The notes beneath the pieces are model-generated. The model made no database searches. It saw nothing but the letters and a program-made list of their open reading frames with translations, and had not been told where the DNA came from. Positions 31,811 through 41,689 of a stretch of DNA of 64,000 nucleotides are shown piece by piece. Origin of the DNA: Hermatobates lingyangjiaoensis. Its lineage: Eukaryota > Arthropoda > Insecta > Hemiptera > Hermatobatidae. Both the position numbers and the translations under genes were made by a program. Within the stretch, counting starts at the first letter, position 1. The number at the start of each line of letters is the position of its first letter. Location of the stretch: assembly GCA_026182355.1 (NCBI GenBank), contig JAPFBL010000591.1, positions 186,001-250,000 on the forward strand, given 5' to 3'.

Positions 31811-31849
31811 CGTTGCTGTCTGTCCTTCAGGTTCATGGTAGAAGAAAGA

Positions 31850-32290
31850 GTTGAAACCTCTGACCGTTGAGCATGTAAACTACATTTGACCATGTGAGAA
31901 AAACTTGGTTTTGCTACCTTGTATTCCTGCGTTAGATGAAGTCTCCCTTTGCGACTTAGTTAACGTCATTGCGAAATAGACTCTGACCGACTTTGCAATC
32001 ATTTCAACGTAAACAGACGTGGCTCGGAATCAATGGTATGTGAAGTATACACACAGACTCCCCAATACCACATCAGTCATTATGTCCGCCTCTATGGCAT
32101 ATCTGTGTAGAGCACGAACTTCAGATCGTGTCCCGTTGCACATTTTTGGGGCACTCATGTTTCGTAACATGAAATTTGTTACTGCTACTAAATTGTTAGC
32201 ATGATTGGTGCTCTACTTTAAGTTTTTACTCATGAGCAGGCAGTCCAGGAGAAATAAATTCAGAGTCAAGAAATTCAATTAGATAATGAA
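31850..32290 (-). pseudogene. Helitron helicase C-terminal relic
   Basis: Reading 32290 down to 31850 in all three frames gives, in order, pieces that fit the Helitron/Pif1-like helicase C-terminus: YLIEFLDSEFISPG, LPAHELKLKV, PIMLT, MCNGTR, AIEADIMTD, FAMTLTKSQ, then FSHGQ. These match the family blocks EFLNSL...[20 protein letters not shown] and FAMTINK.QGQ. At least three frame changes and two stops break it, so it cannot encode a protein. A 63-codon frame just upstream (32279-32470) may be part of the same relic, but I cannot match it. Confidence 0.7.
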
Positions 32291-32579
32291 CTGCTTCTTC
32301 GTCACTAATCCAATCTCTTTACTGACTTGTAAGTTCTTCCTCGCTTCATATAGCGTGAAGAACTGTTTTGTTGATTTTTCCTCCCTGTTCATATTAAGAG
32401 TTGAGAATTGCTCGTTTACAAAACATTTATTCTCAATAGATAGTACATCCTTAACTCTGTGAAACCCCATTTCAATGATGTCAAATACGCAATATATTCA
32501 TATGCTCAATTGAAATTAAAATCAACTAACAATACCTACTTGCCACACCTGTGTATTTCAAAACAAACTGTCTGTGAAT

Positions 32580-32975
32580 TAGAAAATACAGCTAAAAGCC
32601 CCATAACTTCGCTTCTGTACTGAATTAATAATCTATTTAGAGCCCATATTTAGTTAGGCACACCACAAATCCAGTGTCAAGTTTCAGCTCGCTATGTCTT
32701 ATGGTGGGCTGAGTTTACTATGTGACAAAACTTTTTGCGTTAAACGTCCATAACTTCACTTCTACGTTGAATTCCAATCAATTCATAGCCTATATTTTAA
32801 GTTAGACCTACACAAATCTACTGTAAAAGTTTCAGCTTTATAGGCTTATGGTAGCTGAGTTTACCTGTGACAAAGTTTTGCGGACAAACCGACAAAACCG
32901 ACAGAAATTTTTCTAAGGGTGGATTCGGTTTCTCCAATGTATGAAACGTAAAGAAAAACTTGAAATGAGGTCAAG
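32580..32975 (+). repeat. Dispersed repeat with internal duplication, copy 3 (3' part)
   Basis: ATAACTTC(G/A)CTTCT(G/A) units recur about 148 bp apart (32602 and 32750), each followed by an AGTTAG...CACAAATC and AGTTTCAGCT block. The last 150 bp match 31066-31200, including ATGAAACGTAAAGAAAA. Confidence 0.6.
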
Positions 32976-33424
32976 TTCTAAGCAATGTACAGACAAAATC
33001 ATTATTTTATTTATAAAGATTACTAATTATAATGTTACTAAGAGTGATATTTTATTTATTCGGATGACTTGCATTTGAATTTATGACACTTGATTCATAA
33101 TTTTTCATTGTCTTACAAAGCTTGTTTCGCTTACGTACTGTTTGTTATAGGATTTTTTTCTATGTAGGTGGCCTTTGGTTCCCGTGTTGGATACTTGTTT
33201 CTATCACTTAAAATCACTGCTTAAAGTTTTCTATGTATTATTTTCGTTTTGTTTCAGTCAAATGTGGTTTAAAATGGTTGACGTACATTTTTTTAATTTT
33301 ATTTCTTGGTCTTTTAAGCTTTTACTTTTGGTAGTTTTTTTATTGTTTAAACCGATCCTCTATCTGGTGATAACGTCAGTCGTTTACAGGCTTTTTCTTT
33401 GACCGATGATTCTACAGATTCTAT
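32976..33424. other. T-rich spacer
   Basis: A 75-codon frame at 33175-33402 is Phe/Leu-rich because the DNA is T-rich. It has no motif and is not supported. Confidence 0.4.
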
Positions 33425-33656
33425 ATTGGGGGGTCCTAAATTTTGCCTTAACTCAAATGCATTTCGAGTAGGGATCTTTAACGAGTACCTGACATCGTAC
33501 AGGCTCGGGACCGACGGCTTAACGTCCTCTCCGAGGGACGTCGTTCTCAGAATTATTCACCTCCCGCGTGAATAAATCAAGGGCCAGGTGGGGATCGAAC
33601 CCCGGACTACCGACCCAGAGGCGAGTACGTTGACCAATAAGCTAACCTGACCCTTT
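33425..33656 (-). mobile_element. tRNA-derived SINE, best-preserved copy
   Basis: The head on the minus strand starts GGGTCAGGTTAGCTTATTGG and closes with CCCACCTGGCCC. A 7-bp acceptor stem (GGGTCAG/CTGGCCC, one G-U) and the B box GGTTCGATCCC are intact. The body has CACGCGGGAGGTGAATAA, the hairpin GTCCCTCGGAGAGGAC, GTTAAGCCGTCGGTCCCGAG and GTACTCGTTAAAGATCCC, ending near GGCAAAATTTAGGACCCCCC. It is the reference for the family in this window. Confidence 0.9.
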
Positions 33657-33659
33657 TTC

Positions 33660-33815
33660 TGTAGTTGTATAAGATGATCAAACCACAATATGAAAATGGG
33701 AAAACAAGACTAAGATCTTTCAACCGTAACAAGCGGTCTTCGTTAGAGTCACTGACTGGTTTGATCATTGATTATTATTTCACGTGTTTATGTGAAATCT
33801 TTTTATAGTTGTATC
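33660..33815 (-). repeat. Hammerhead family 1 element
   Basis: Minus core at 33708-33750, followed on the plus side by the tail TTTGATCATTGATTATTATT and CACGTGTTTATGTGAAATC; the mirrored tail start (GATGATCAAACCACAATATG) is on the left. A compact inverted pair in which only one core remains. Confidence 0.7.
33708..33750 (-). ncRNA. Hammerhead-like motif, family 1, one core substitution
   Basis: GACT-CTAACGA, stem II GACCG/CGGTT, GAA-A, stem III AGATCT, U17, AGTC. Stem I GACT/AGTC is perfect. The only break with the invariant core is G5 to A, which should abolish activity. Confidence 0.55.
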
Positions 33816-34142
33816 AGATATTTACTTAAGCAACTAAGGTTCAGGGTTGTTTAAATGTAGTTATTAAATAAATGAAATCATTTTTTTGACACTGTCTTTA
33901 CTGATTATGTATTTTTTTATACTGTTAAAGTTATTGAAACACAGTAAATTAAAGAGGTTTTATGGTGTGTATAGTAAGGATAGTATGTTCCCAAAAAATG
34001 TTTTACCAAGTAGAGTTTTGATCGATTTTTGCTACTGCTTTCAAAAATGATGCCATCCTCTGTCTTATCCGTCCAAAGATCTGAGCCAGATGAAGACTTT
34101 TTGAAGCTGTCTTAAATATCTTATTTTTGTGTTTTGTTTCAG

Positions 34143-34209
34143 AAAGAAGACTATATGTTACCAATGAATGGTTTGAAAGAACTGCACCTCCAACCATGAC
34201 CAAAGATCC
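34143..34209 (+). other. Candidate short internal exon
   Basis: A 67-bp stretch lies between a consensus acceptor (TTTTTGTGTTTTGTTTCAG, ending at 34142) and a donor (GTAAGC from 34210). One frame is open throughout and reads RRLYVTNEWFERTAPPTMTKD with split codons at both ends. Composition is less AT-rich than its surroundings. I do not recognise the peptide, and no partner exon is visible. Chance is possible; this is the only candidate for host coding sequence I would keep. Confidence 0.3.
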
Positions 34210-34980
34210 GTAAGCTGACACTCTCGTCAATGAGGAAATCTGTTTACATCTATTTTTATCTGTCGTTTATATGTTATTATTCAATTCAGAAATGAAATGA
34301 ACAGAATCATTGTACCGCATCTTAAACTAATATCTGTACAATTAATTGTAAAATGTGTTTTATCTAAAAAAAGGGGAAAAAAAGAAAAAATAGTTCGATA
34401 TCCTGTAAAATTGATTAACCTAATGAGAAAGGAGCACGTTTGTACAGGGTGAGCGGAAGGTAGGGTTACAGGCTTGTAAACCTTATATATGTTATAAATT
34501 TGTTTATAATTTAGAGGACTCAGAAAGGGTAGTTAGAAGTTTTTTGGGTAACTGTAACATCTAACTTTTGACCCACTCTGTATAGTTGGCACAAGTTTAC
34601 ATATTAGCAAATGGGTAATGAGTATAGCTTTTGATGGATATTAAACTAGTTAATAAAGTGTGAATACTAAATTTGAAGATAGTGGACTCAAAGTGGTTCT
34701 CTTATGGCTGCAGTATTACTGAACTCGTAACCGATAATGAACGATACATTTTTATGGTTGAAATATTTTTTAACTAAAAATAATGAAAACAAGTAAATTT
34801 AAAACTAATAAATTATCGTATTTGATGTCTGGTGAATGAAGAAAAAGTAAAATGTTAATTTGTTCGAATATTGTTATATCTTTACACTTTTGTTGTTATA
34901 TATGCTCCGTGATGTTAACAGCGCTCTTGTGAATTTTCTTTTGCTGTCCTTGTCCACCGCCCTGGGAGATCGGTAGGATT
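34210..34980. other. Spacer
   Basis: AT-rich, no supported feature. Confidence 0.4.
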
Positions 34981-34986
34981 TGTGAA

Positions 34987-35610
34987 AGATCTATCTTAGC
35001 ACCAAAATATGTTACTGCTGCAAACTTCCACTCGGAGTTACTTCATCTATTGGCTGGAACGGCAACTATTTACAAATCTGTAGATGCAGTTGAAGATCAA
35101 AATAATGTTGTACACTACTCTGTAGAGTTTCTAAACTCTAACCACCAGGGGTGCCACTACACCAACTGGCACTAAAAGTAGGAGCTCCCATCATGTTGCT
35201 TCAGAGTTACTTCATCTATTGGCTGGAACGGCAACTATTTACAAATCTGTAAATGCAGTTGAAGATCAAAACAATGTTGTACACTACTCTGTAGAGTTTC
35301 TAAACTCTAACCACCAGGGGTGCCACTACACCAACTGGCACTAAAAGTAGGAGCTCCCATCATGTTGCTTCGAAACTTGTACTCACCAAATCTATATAAT
35401 GGGACAAAATTAGTGGCATATAAGCTCTTGCCACATAGAAGCAATTATACTTACTGGATTTGGTGGCACATTATAATATGTCTTAATACCAAGAAAAATA
35501 GTGAATTCCCAACTCGCTTAAGTTTTACCATGTCCATAAATAGGTACATTTTATCCACAAGGACAAAAAATGAAAGTAGCAGAACTAATTGGAAGAATCT
35601 TGCTTTTTAG
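34987..35610 (+). pseudogene. Helitron helicase C-terminal relic with 169-bp duplication
   Basis: The first frame (34987-35175) reads RSILAPKYV, then LLAGTATIYKSVDAVEDQNN, then [11 protein letters not shown], and then shifts by one base. The next frame (from 35320) reads [19 protein letters not shown], then NGTKL, and near the end [13 protein letters not shown]. These are the Helitron blocks [36 protein letters not shown] and FPVRLAFAMTINK. A 169-bp piece (35035-35203) is repeated directly (35204-35372) with very few differences, and both copies share the frameshift, so duplication came after decay. Confidence 0.8.
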
Positions 35611-36140
35611 ATCGATAACTTTATGTTGGTTGTCCTAGAGTTGGTAGTTCTGAAATTTGTTTGTATTCTCCCCAGAAGTAAAAAAATATTACTTACAAAG
35701 TAGTTTTGCTTAAAACGAAAAACATTTTTTGTCTTTATAATAGTTTGGTATCTTATTATTAAAATTTAATCATGTATTATTTATCTGAATTATAGGAAAT
35801 TTCTGTTCATGATGTGTTAATAGAAGAGTGATTTTCAGGGAAGGCAGTAGTTTAAATGTAGTAAAAGACCTAGTAGAAGTAATTATAAAAACAAATGAGA
35901 CATTGATGAAAGCAGAGATATTGAAAGGAAGAAAAGGAAGAATGTGTATTAAATTTAAATACATTATTATTGATATTGATATATCAACCGCAGTACTTTT
36001 CCGCTGAGTCACTGGATCAGCTCTTCACTGCTAGTGAAAAAATATCTGAGTGGGATATCTGGAAGTGCTCTGTCTTCTTTACATTATATGTAATGAATAT
36101 ACAATGTTTTAAACATCTAAACCCAGTAAGAAAATCTGAA
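35611..36140. other. Spacer
   Basis: No supported gene; an 80-codon minus frame at 35770-36012 has no motif. Confidence 0.4.
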
Positions 36141-36245
36141 AGCTACCAAAATCTTTCGACCAACTGATCTTCATCACGGTCTTACTTATGTATCGACCAG
36201 GTGCTTGGTCGAAAGGTTTTAGTATCTTTCTGATTCTCTTGCTGA
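36141..36245. repeat. Hammerhead-like inverted pair, family 1 variant
   Basis: The minus arm (36147-36182) reads GTGATGA, TTGGTC, GAAAGATTTTGGTAG. The plus arm (36188-36232) has a 5-bp stem II GACCA/TGGTC, then GAAAGGTTTTAGT. Stem III is no longer a palindrome and the plus arm lacks CTGANGA, so this is a divergent or decayed subfamily. Confidence 0.45.
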
Positions 36246-36301
36246 AGTTTAGACATTGATTTTCAGTTGTATACAAAAATACGATTAAAAGAAAAGAACA
36301 T

Positions 36302-36350
<49 letters not shown>
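36302..36350. repeat. (TA)n microsatellite
   Basis: About 24 TA dinucleotides. Confidence 0.95.
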
Positions 36351-36353
<3 letters not shown>

Positions 36354-36475
36354 ACTATTTTTCTTTTTTTATTGAGGTTTGGTTTAGCTAGACCAAATCT
36401 CGATAAAAAAGAAAAATAGAGTTCAATATATGTTGTCGAGATAAGACAACATCTATATATTTATATATATATATA
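36351..36475. repeat. Small inverted repeat
   Basis: TATTTTTCTTTTTTATTGAG with GGTTTGG faces CCAAATCTCGATAAAAAAG with AAAAATA. The hairpin spans about 36353-36420. A second short pair surrounds GTTGTC-GAGATAA-GACAAC, followed by (TA)n. Confidence 0.7.
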
Positions 36476-36790
36476 TCAAAAGATTACAAGAAAAGAAGAC
36501 ATAGAAACAACACACAACTCACTTCAATATTTGGACCTCGTCGTCATCTTCAGAAAAAGTAGAAGAAGAATAAGACTGCTGCTCTGTTGGCAAGCAGTAA
36601 CTCAAGCCAGCCGATTAGAACTACCCTTCTTCTTCTACACCTTCTCCTGATGATGACGAGGTCGAAATATTGAAGCGAGTTGTGTATTGTTTCTACGTCT
36701 TATTTTCTTGTAAATGTTTAGTTTCTTGTCCTAAATGACTTTCATATATTGAATTTTATATATATATATATATATATATAGTTGAATGTG
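36476..36790. mobile_element. Hammerhead family 2 inverted pair, TATT variant
   Basis: Arms start ACAAGAAAAGAAGACATAGA and end with the mirror (TCTACGTCTTATTTTCTTGT). The minus core (36518-36555) has CTGAAGA, GAC/GTC and CAAA (G12 lost). The plus core (36646-36679) has CTGATGA, GAC/GTC, GAAA, ATAT and U17. About 90 bp of GC-richer sequence lies between. The right side ends at a degenerate GTCC tail and (TA)n at 36757-36780. Confidence 0.7.
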
Positions 36791-37080
36791 TGTAAAGAAA
36801 CATAGAGAAATTAAAAGCACAGACTTACAGTCTCTAACTTTCGGTTGAACCGTCTTCAGGAGAGATAAGAGAGAGAAACCAAGCACACTGGTACAGTGAC
36901 GGTTGGAGACCAATATTGTACCAGTGCTCTTGGTTTCCCTCTCTTATCTCTCCTGAAGACAGTTCAACCGAAAATTAGAGACTGTAAGTCTGTGCTTTTA
37001 ATATCTCTATGTTTCAAATTGAACTGTATTTGTCCATTTCGGATCGTATTTTCATTATACAGTATATATATATATGTCCA
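36786..37080. mobile_element. Hammerhead family 5 inverted pair (AATT type)
   Basis: Arms share CATAGAGA(A/T)ATTAAAAGCAC, AGACTTACAGTCTCTAA, the core and GAGAGATAAGAGAG-(A/G)GAAACCAAG, around a 25-30-bp loop. The right end continues TGTATTTGTCCATTTCGGAT and a TA tract, the same tail type as family 2. The mirrored ends create look-alike reading frames on both strands. Confidence 0.8.
36945..36985 (+). ncRNA. Hammerhead ribozyme-like motif, family 5
   Basis: Stem I strand TCTC, CTGAAGA (36953-36959), a weak stem II (AGTT/AACC region; the minus partner has GGT/ACC), GAA-A (36970-36973), stem III AATT, A17 at 36977, and GAGA pairing with TCTC. The triplet would be UUA. Invariant bases are present. 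Confidence 0.5.
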
Positions 37081-37770
37081 TCCTCTTACTCCTAAATGTA
37101 TCAAAATAATTAAAAGTTACCTTGTGTATAATCCTTATAGTTTTCAAAGGGTTAATCGTCAAAACGTGGCACATAAAGTGTCTGTATGTAATAGAATTGT
37201 CGTAAATCCACAAAATGGAATTGTTAGTAAAACAAAAGATTGTCTGTATTAAAGAATAAATGGAAATATATCTGATTCCGAATACACATATGCATTTATG
37301 ATTCTACAATTTTACTAATTATTATAAAAGTGAATTGTATGTAAAAAGAAAAATGAATCCTCAACTTTGACGTATTGTAATGCTGTTTAAATTGGAAAAA
37401 AAAAATGTCTGTACATTATGCATGCACTACGCTAGTAATAGTCATAGCCATAGTTAGTACTTCAATAGCGTCCTTCCTGTACTAAACTGTAAATTTAAAC
37501 AAACTATTTAGTTGTACTATTCTAAAATAACTATCTTTTACAGATGAAAATTGATGCAATTTGAATACAGAGAAGTTAGAATGGAGACCAAAAGTAATAA
37601 GAACTCAATGCTACAACATTAGTACTTCATATTAGTTAAGAAAGAATACTAACACATTGAATTACTTGATTTTTTGACATTTTCTAAATAAATACAACGG
37701 GAGCAGAGCAAAGTTGTAGACTATAAGTGAATGCTTTCCTTTTATTTGTGCTGCTTTACTTACTTTGAAA

Positions 37771-37806
<36 letters not shown>

Positions 37807-37850
37807 AATAGTTCAATATAAAAAAAAATGGAATAATGAAGAAGTGAAAA
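37081..37850. other. Spacer with (TA)n
   Basis: No gene. (TA)n lies at 37773-37802, immediately left of the next foldback. Confidence 0.45.
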
Positions 37851-38000
37851 ACACAATCTCATAGTCTTTAATTTTCTGTTTGAAGCGTTATCAAGAGAGA
37901 AAAGTGAGAGAGATCAAGCGTAGTTGTTCATTGAAAGTTGGGACTATCTTCTCTCCTGATGATGGTTTAAACCGAAAATTAAAGATATTTGTGGGTGGTT
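37851..38000. repeat. Hammerhead family 5 inverted pair, decayed
   Basis: The minus core (37863-37898) lacks a clean CTGANGA. The plus core (37944-37986) reads CTCTC-CTGATGA, T, stem II GGTT/AACC, GAA-A, AATT, A17, AAGAT. The arms are otherwise diverged. Confidence 0.55.
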
Positions 38001-38074
38001 TTAACTTTTTTAAATATACTTATGCATATCAGTTTACAATAAACTTTTGTTCCCCGTTTCTGAATGATTTCGGA

Positions 38075-38200
38075 TTGCTGAAGTATATATATATTTATAA
38101 CAAGATTTCACATAAACACGTAAAATAACAATCAATAATCAAACCACAATAGTCTTTTTTCCCTATTTCATATTATAGTTTGATCATGTATGTGTATATA
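38075..38200 (-). repeat. Family 1 tail remnant
   Basis: GATTTCACATAAACACGTAA and AATCAAACCACAATA, the mirrored tail of family 1, followed by the forward tail end. The hammerhead core itself is gone. Confidence 0.5.
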
Positions 38201-38430
38201 TCAAATGAAATGGTCCACAGGACTTAAAATAAAAATTATAACGAAAACAACACAAAGGTAGACACTAACATAACTCGCTTTTATATTTACACAATTACTG
38301 TAAATGGAGGGAGGCACCACCTTTTCTCTTTGAGGGACATTCGCCTGATGACGGCGATTGTGCGAATATAGAAGTGAGTTATGTTAGTGTCTATCATTGT
38401 GTTACTTTCATATATTATATATATAATATA
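38200..38430. repeat. Hammerhead family 2 inverted pair, A15.1 lost
   Basis: Ends with the shared AATGGTCCACAGGACTT motif on the left. The outer arms share AGACACTAACATAACTC(G/A)CTT. The plus core (38340-38380) has CTGATGA, an enlarged stem II, then GAATATA instead of GAAATATA, so A15.1 is missing. The minus core is weaker. Confidence 0.55.
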
Positions 38431-38485
38431 TATATATATATACATGTTTCAGAGTAATATCTAAAGGTACACAGCAAATAGATAA

Positions 38486-38600
38486 ACACACTTACAGTTT
38501 CTAATTTTTTGTTTAACCGTCATAAGGATAGAAAAGATTGGGCACCAAACGAGTTGTGAAGCGATGGTTGGAGTGTTTTGACACGCGTGTCTGGTTCAAG
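38486..38600 (-). repeat. Family 5 half-element and start of a repeated segment
   Basis: Minus core remnant (about 38490-38530). It is followed by AGCGATGGTTGGAGTGTTTT with CACGCGTGTCTGGTTCAAG, which recurs in reverse at 39615-39680; AGTTCATCATCTTCATTATA-type sequence also recurs between 38640-38700 and 39520-39580. The two stretches form a loose inverted repeat spanning 38.5-39.7 kb. Confidence 0.5.
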
Positions 38601-38700
38601 AAAAGTGAAACAATAAACTAAGAATAAGTGAAGAAAGTGAAAAACTGAAGAACAAAATAATACAATGAAGATTAGGAACTCTTCATTATATCTTGTAATA

Positions 38701-39265
38701 TTTATTCTTCCCATTTACTTAATATTTATTTATTTTCGCACTGTTTTTTCTTCAGTTTTTCACCAATTCTGAATCTAGCCGCAGTGAGAAATTCAGAAAG
38801 CGTCTAAGTTCAAGCGTGATTTTGAGAAAAAAGCGAGTCATTTTTATTGTAAGATCATAGTATCATCTATATTTCTTTTATGTGGTTTCTATGTTGAGAT
38901 ATACATATTACGTAATGAAAAGATATGGTTGTGGTATAGGCCAAAGATTCTATTATAAAGAAAAGATATTTTACTTGAAGTTGAAGTTAAAATGCGTCGA
39001 TACTTCGTAACTTGTCCAATGATGATCATAAATTGAATTAACTAAAAGATAGAGAAACACTTCTATCTGCCTTCAAGTAGTGATTTACAAGCGACAAGTA
39101 TTGTTTCTTAATGCTTGCATTTATACATCATCTTCAAGGATTGCAACAACAAAAATGAATAAAATATGCTTAGTAATATTATATAATTTTTTTTTAAATT
39201 ATCTGTTATGCATGAATCTATCACACTTATGTAATGAACACATATATCAGGACCAATGCAAGCAG
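38701..39265. other. Spacer inside the loose 38.5-39.7 kb inverted repeat
   Basis: AT-rich with no supported gene. Confidence 0.4.
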
Positions 39266-39815
39266 TTATTGTGTGGTATTTACTCATGATAGTGAAGAAA
39301 ATATATTACGTCTCCACCAAAAGGAATTTATTTTACGTCGCGTTTCGAACATTAGTGTTCATCATCAAGCACATCTACAATATAAAAAATGTTTGAAATT
39401 ATATAAAGGAACCAACTAAATTAAAACAAAAGAGTATGTAACTCCTTTTGTTTGAAAAATAATAATATGAAACTGTGAAAATAAATAAATGTTAAGAAAA
39501 TAGGGAAAAATAAATATTACAAGATATAATGAAGAGTTCATCATCTTCATTATATTATTTTGTTCTTCACTTTTTCAATCTCTTCACCTATTCTTAGTTT
39601 ATTGTTTGACTTTTGCTTGAACCAGGCACGCGTGTGAAAACACTCCAACCGTCGCTTCGCAACCCACTTAGTGTCCCAATCTTTACACCAAGTCAAAAAT
39701 TGGTATACATTTAGTCTTTATATTGTACATATGACTGATGATGAACACGATGTGTTCGAAACGCGTCGTATGATAAATTCCTCGTGGTGAAGACGTAATA
39801 CCTTTTCCTCACTAA
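39266..39815. mobile_element. Hammerhead family 4 inverted pair, cores 340 bp apart
   Basis: The left arm has GTGTGGTATTTACTCATGAT, GTCTCCACCAAAAGGAATTT and the minus core (39335-39378: TTGATGA, GAACAC/TGTTC, GAAACGCG). The right arm has the plus core (entered separately), AAATTCCTCGTGGTGAAGAC and TTTTCCTCACT. The interior includes the 38.5-kb-type inverted segment. Confidence 0.65.
39724..39775 (+). ncRNA. Hammerhead ribozyme-like motif, family 4, best-kept
   Basis: Core CTGATGA (39735-39741), one unpaired U, perfect 6-bp stem II GAACAC/GTGTTC with a 3-nt loop (39743-39757), GAA-A (39758-39761), stem III ACGCGT, and C17 at 39767, so the triplet is GUC, the commonest natural one. Stem I is weaker: CATA (before the core) can pair with TATG after the cleavage site. 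Confidence 0.6.
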
Positions 39816-41335
39816 AAAGGAATATTTCGATGTTACCTTTTCTTGTTAATCCTACTTCTGTTATTTTTTGTGCCATGATCCATATAGAACATTACATGCT
39901 GTATCGAATCTTACTTAACGTTAAAAATACAGAAATTCTGTTATATTTTCTTCCTAATATTTCATGTTTGTATTATTTCATTTCTAACGAAAAAAATGTT
40001 TTTATTAGCTAAAATGAAGTATGACAGGTTTTGAAAATAACAAATTATTTTTTACAAAGCTACAAGTAATTCAATACGACTGTGTGTCTACTTTTGAGCC
40101 TCCTTTTCTCTGTATCCAATTAAAAAAATATATTCTACGTATTTTCTTTTTATTTAATAAATAAACAATATCATAAAGAAATTTTAACTTTGAAATACCA
40201 TATTAAATGTTGAATGTTTCCATTTATGTTTTAATTTGATGTTTACAAACATACTCCGCTTTTTAACATGATGAATGTCTCTTGGTGTATTTGTTTGTTG
40301 TTTGGTTTATTTGTTCATATCTGTTTGCTAGTGATAGATGTAATAGACATACTCATTTTCTTTATTATCTGCCCTATGAATATGTTTCAAACTCCCTATA
40401 GTTGATTTAACACTATATAAATTAAATAAACCTTTGTAAGGAACTGAATTCTTTACAAACACAACAGAATAATAATGACACTAATATTCTACAAGCCAGT
40501 GTCAAATATTGTAGTATATAAAAGAAATAAAACTACCACTGATTCCATTACACCTCATCATTTTATGTTACCCATCTTTCAAAATCATGTACATAGTGTA
40601 AATATTTGTACCATATGAGTTCTGGGGTACTTAATTTTATTTCTGGTGTTGAATTTATTTCTATTGTTCTAGTATAAAGTTTACACAGATATTCTACTTT
40701 GTTATTATTATTTATAAAACAAAGTTTTATAAGTCCTAAATTTTAACTGATGTTATTTTTTTTAATAAAATATATGAGTACATTGTCTTTTTGATTGTTG
40801 TACCCTTTATAAAGTAGTTTGATATTTTCCAGTATTTTGATTGTTTTTAGGAGATTTAAATCACCTTTTATTTAATTTGATTCTAATTCATTATCTTTCA
40901 ACACAAAAAATTCATTTTTAAAAATAGTGAACCGTTTTTAAAAGCATGGACCATAAAATAAAGCTAAAGAAATGTTTGGTTAGTACAAATTAAATTAAAA
41001 GCCATGTGTATAGAGTCGTTAAAGGAAGTAGTAGTGTCCTGCTTAGGATAAGATTTATGACACGTGAATTAAATAATAAATGATTCAAACGAAAACGATT
41101 GTCCTACCAAATATAAAAAAAAAGTTCACGTAACTGAATACGAAATTAGGTTAGTATTTACAGCGGTTCATCATCAGGTGATAGCACAACAGATGAAATG
41201 GGAGAGATGTTCTTAGACGGGTGTACCAAAACAGATTCTTATTTTAGACTTGACTTTGATTCGATGTCTCAGGGCATAGAACATCTCTATATAAAGATGT
41301 TTAATTTGATGTGTATGTAAGATATGTATAATATG
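39816..41335. other. AT-rich spacer
   Basis: 1.5 kb without a supported feature. At about 41170 the phrase GTTCATCATCAGGTGA resembles a lone family-4 CTGATGATGAAC strand but has no GAAA partner. GAGATGTTCT faces AGAACATCTC across about 85 bp (41200-41297). Confidence 0.4.
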
Positions 41336-41339
41336 GAAT

Positions 41340-41470
41340 ATATGTATAATAAAAATGGAAAATTTTATAAAATTAAGCAAAATTTACGTATTAGTCTTGT
41401 CGTTTTGACTATTGTAACACACTACTCTAAAAATATAAAGAAATAACAAACTCACAACACCTACAAATTC
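41340..41470 (-). repeat. Orphan satellite B unit
   Basis: Almost identical over about 115 bp to the B unit at 42487-42600 (shared AAATTAAGCAAAATTTACGT, TTGTAACACACTACTC). It lies outside the main array, with about 220 bp of unrelated sequence between. Confidence 0.85.
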
Positions 41471-41689
41471 ATGCTTAATTTGTTCTTCTCATCTTCCCAT
41501 GTTGACTAGCTACTATTTAAAATATTGATCATAGTCACTGTTTTTTTTTGTTTTTTTTTAATGCGATGCTTTTTCATTTAAGTTTTAGAAACAGCAAAAG
41601 TTTCTAGTGGTATACATACAAATACTTAACTAAACATATTATCAAATATTCTTTAAAAATCTTATTCCTTTCATTGATAATGAAGGTTG

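Noticed and set aside
3988..37802. (TA)n palindromes as terminators or replication origins
   Set aside because: Dinucleotide tracts of this kind are self-complementary by nature, and nothing else supports a function.
41160..41200. Hammerhead core at GTTCATCATCAGG
   Set aside because: Only the CTGATGATGAAC strand is present; no GAAA, stem III or stem I partner.
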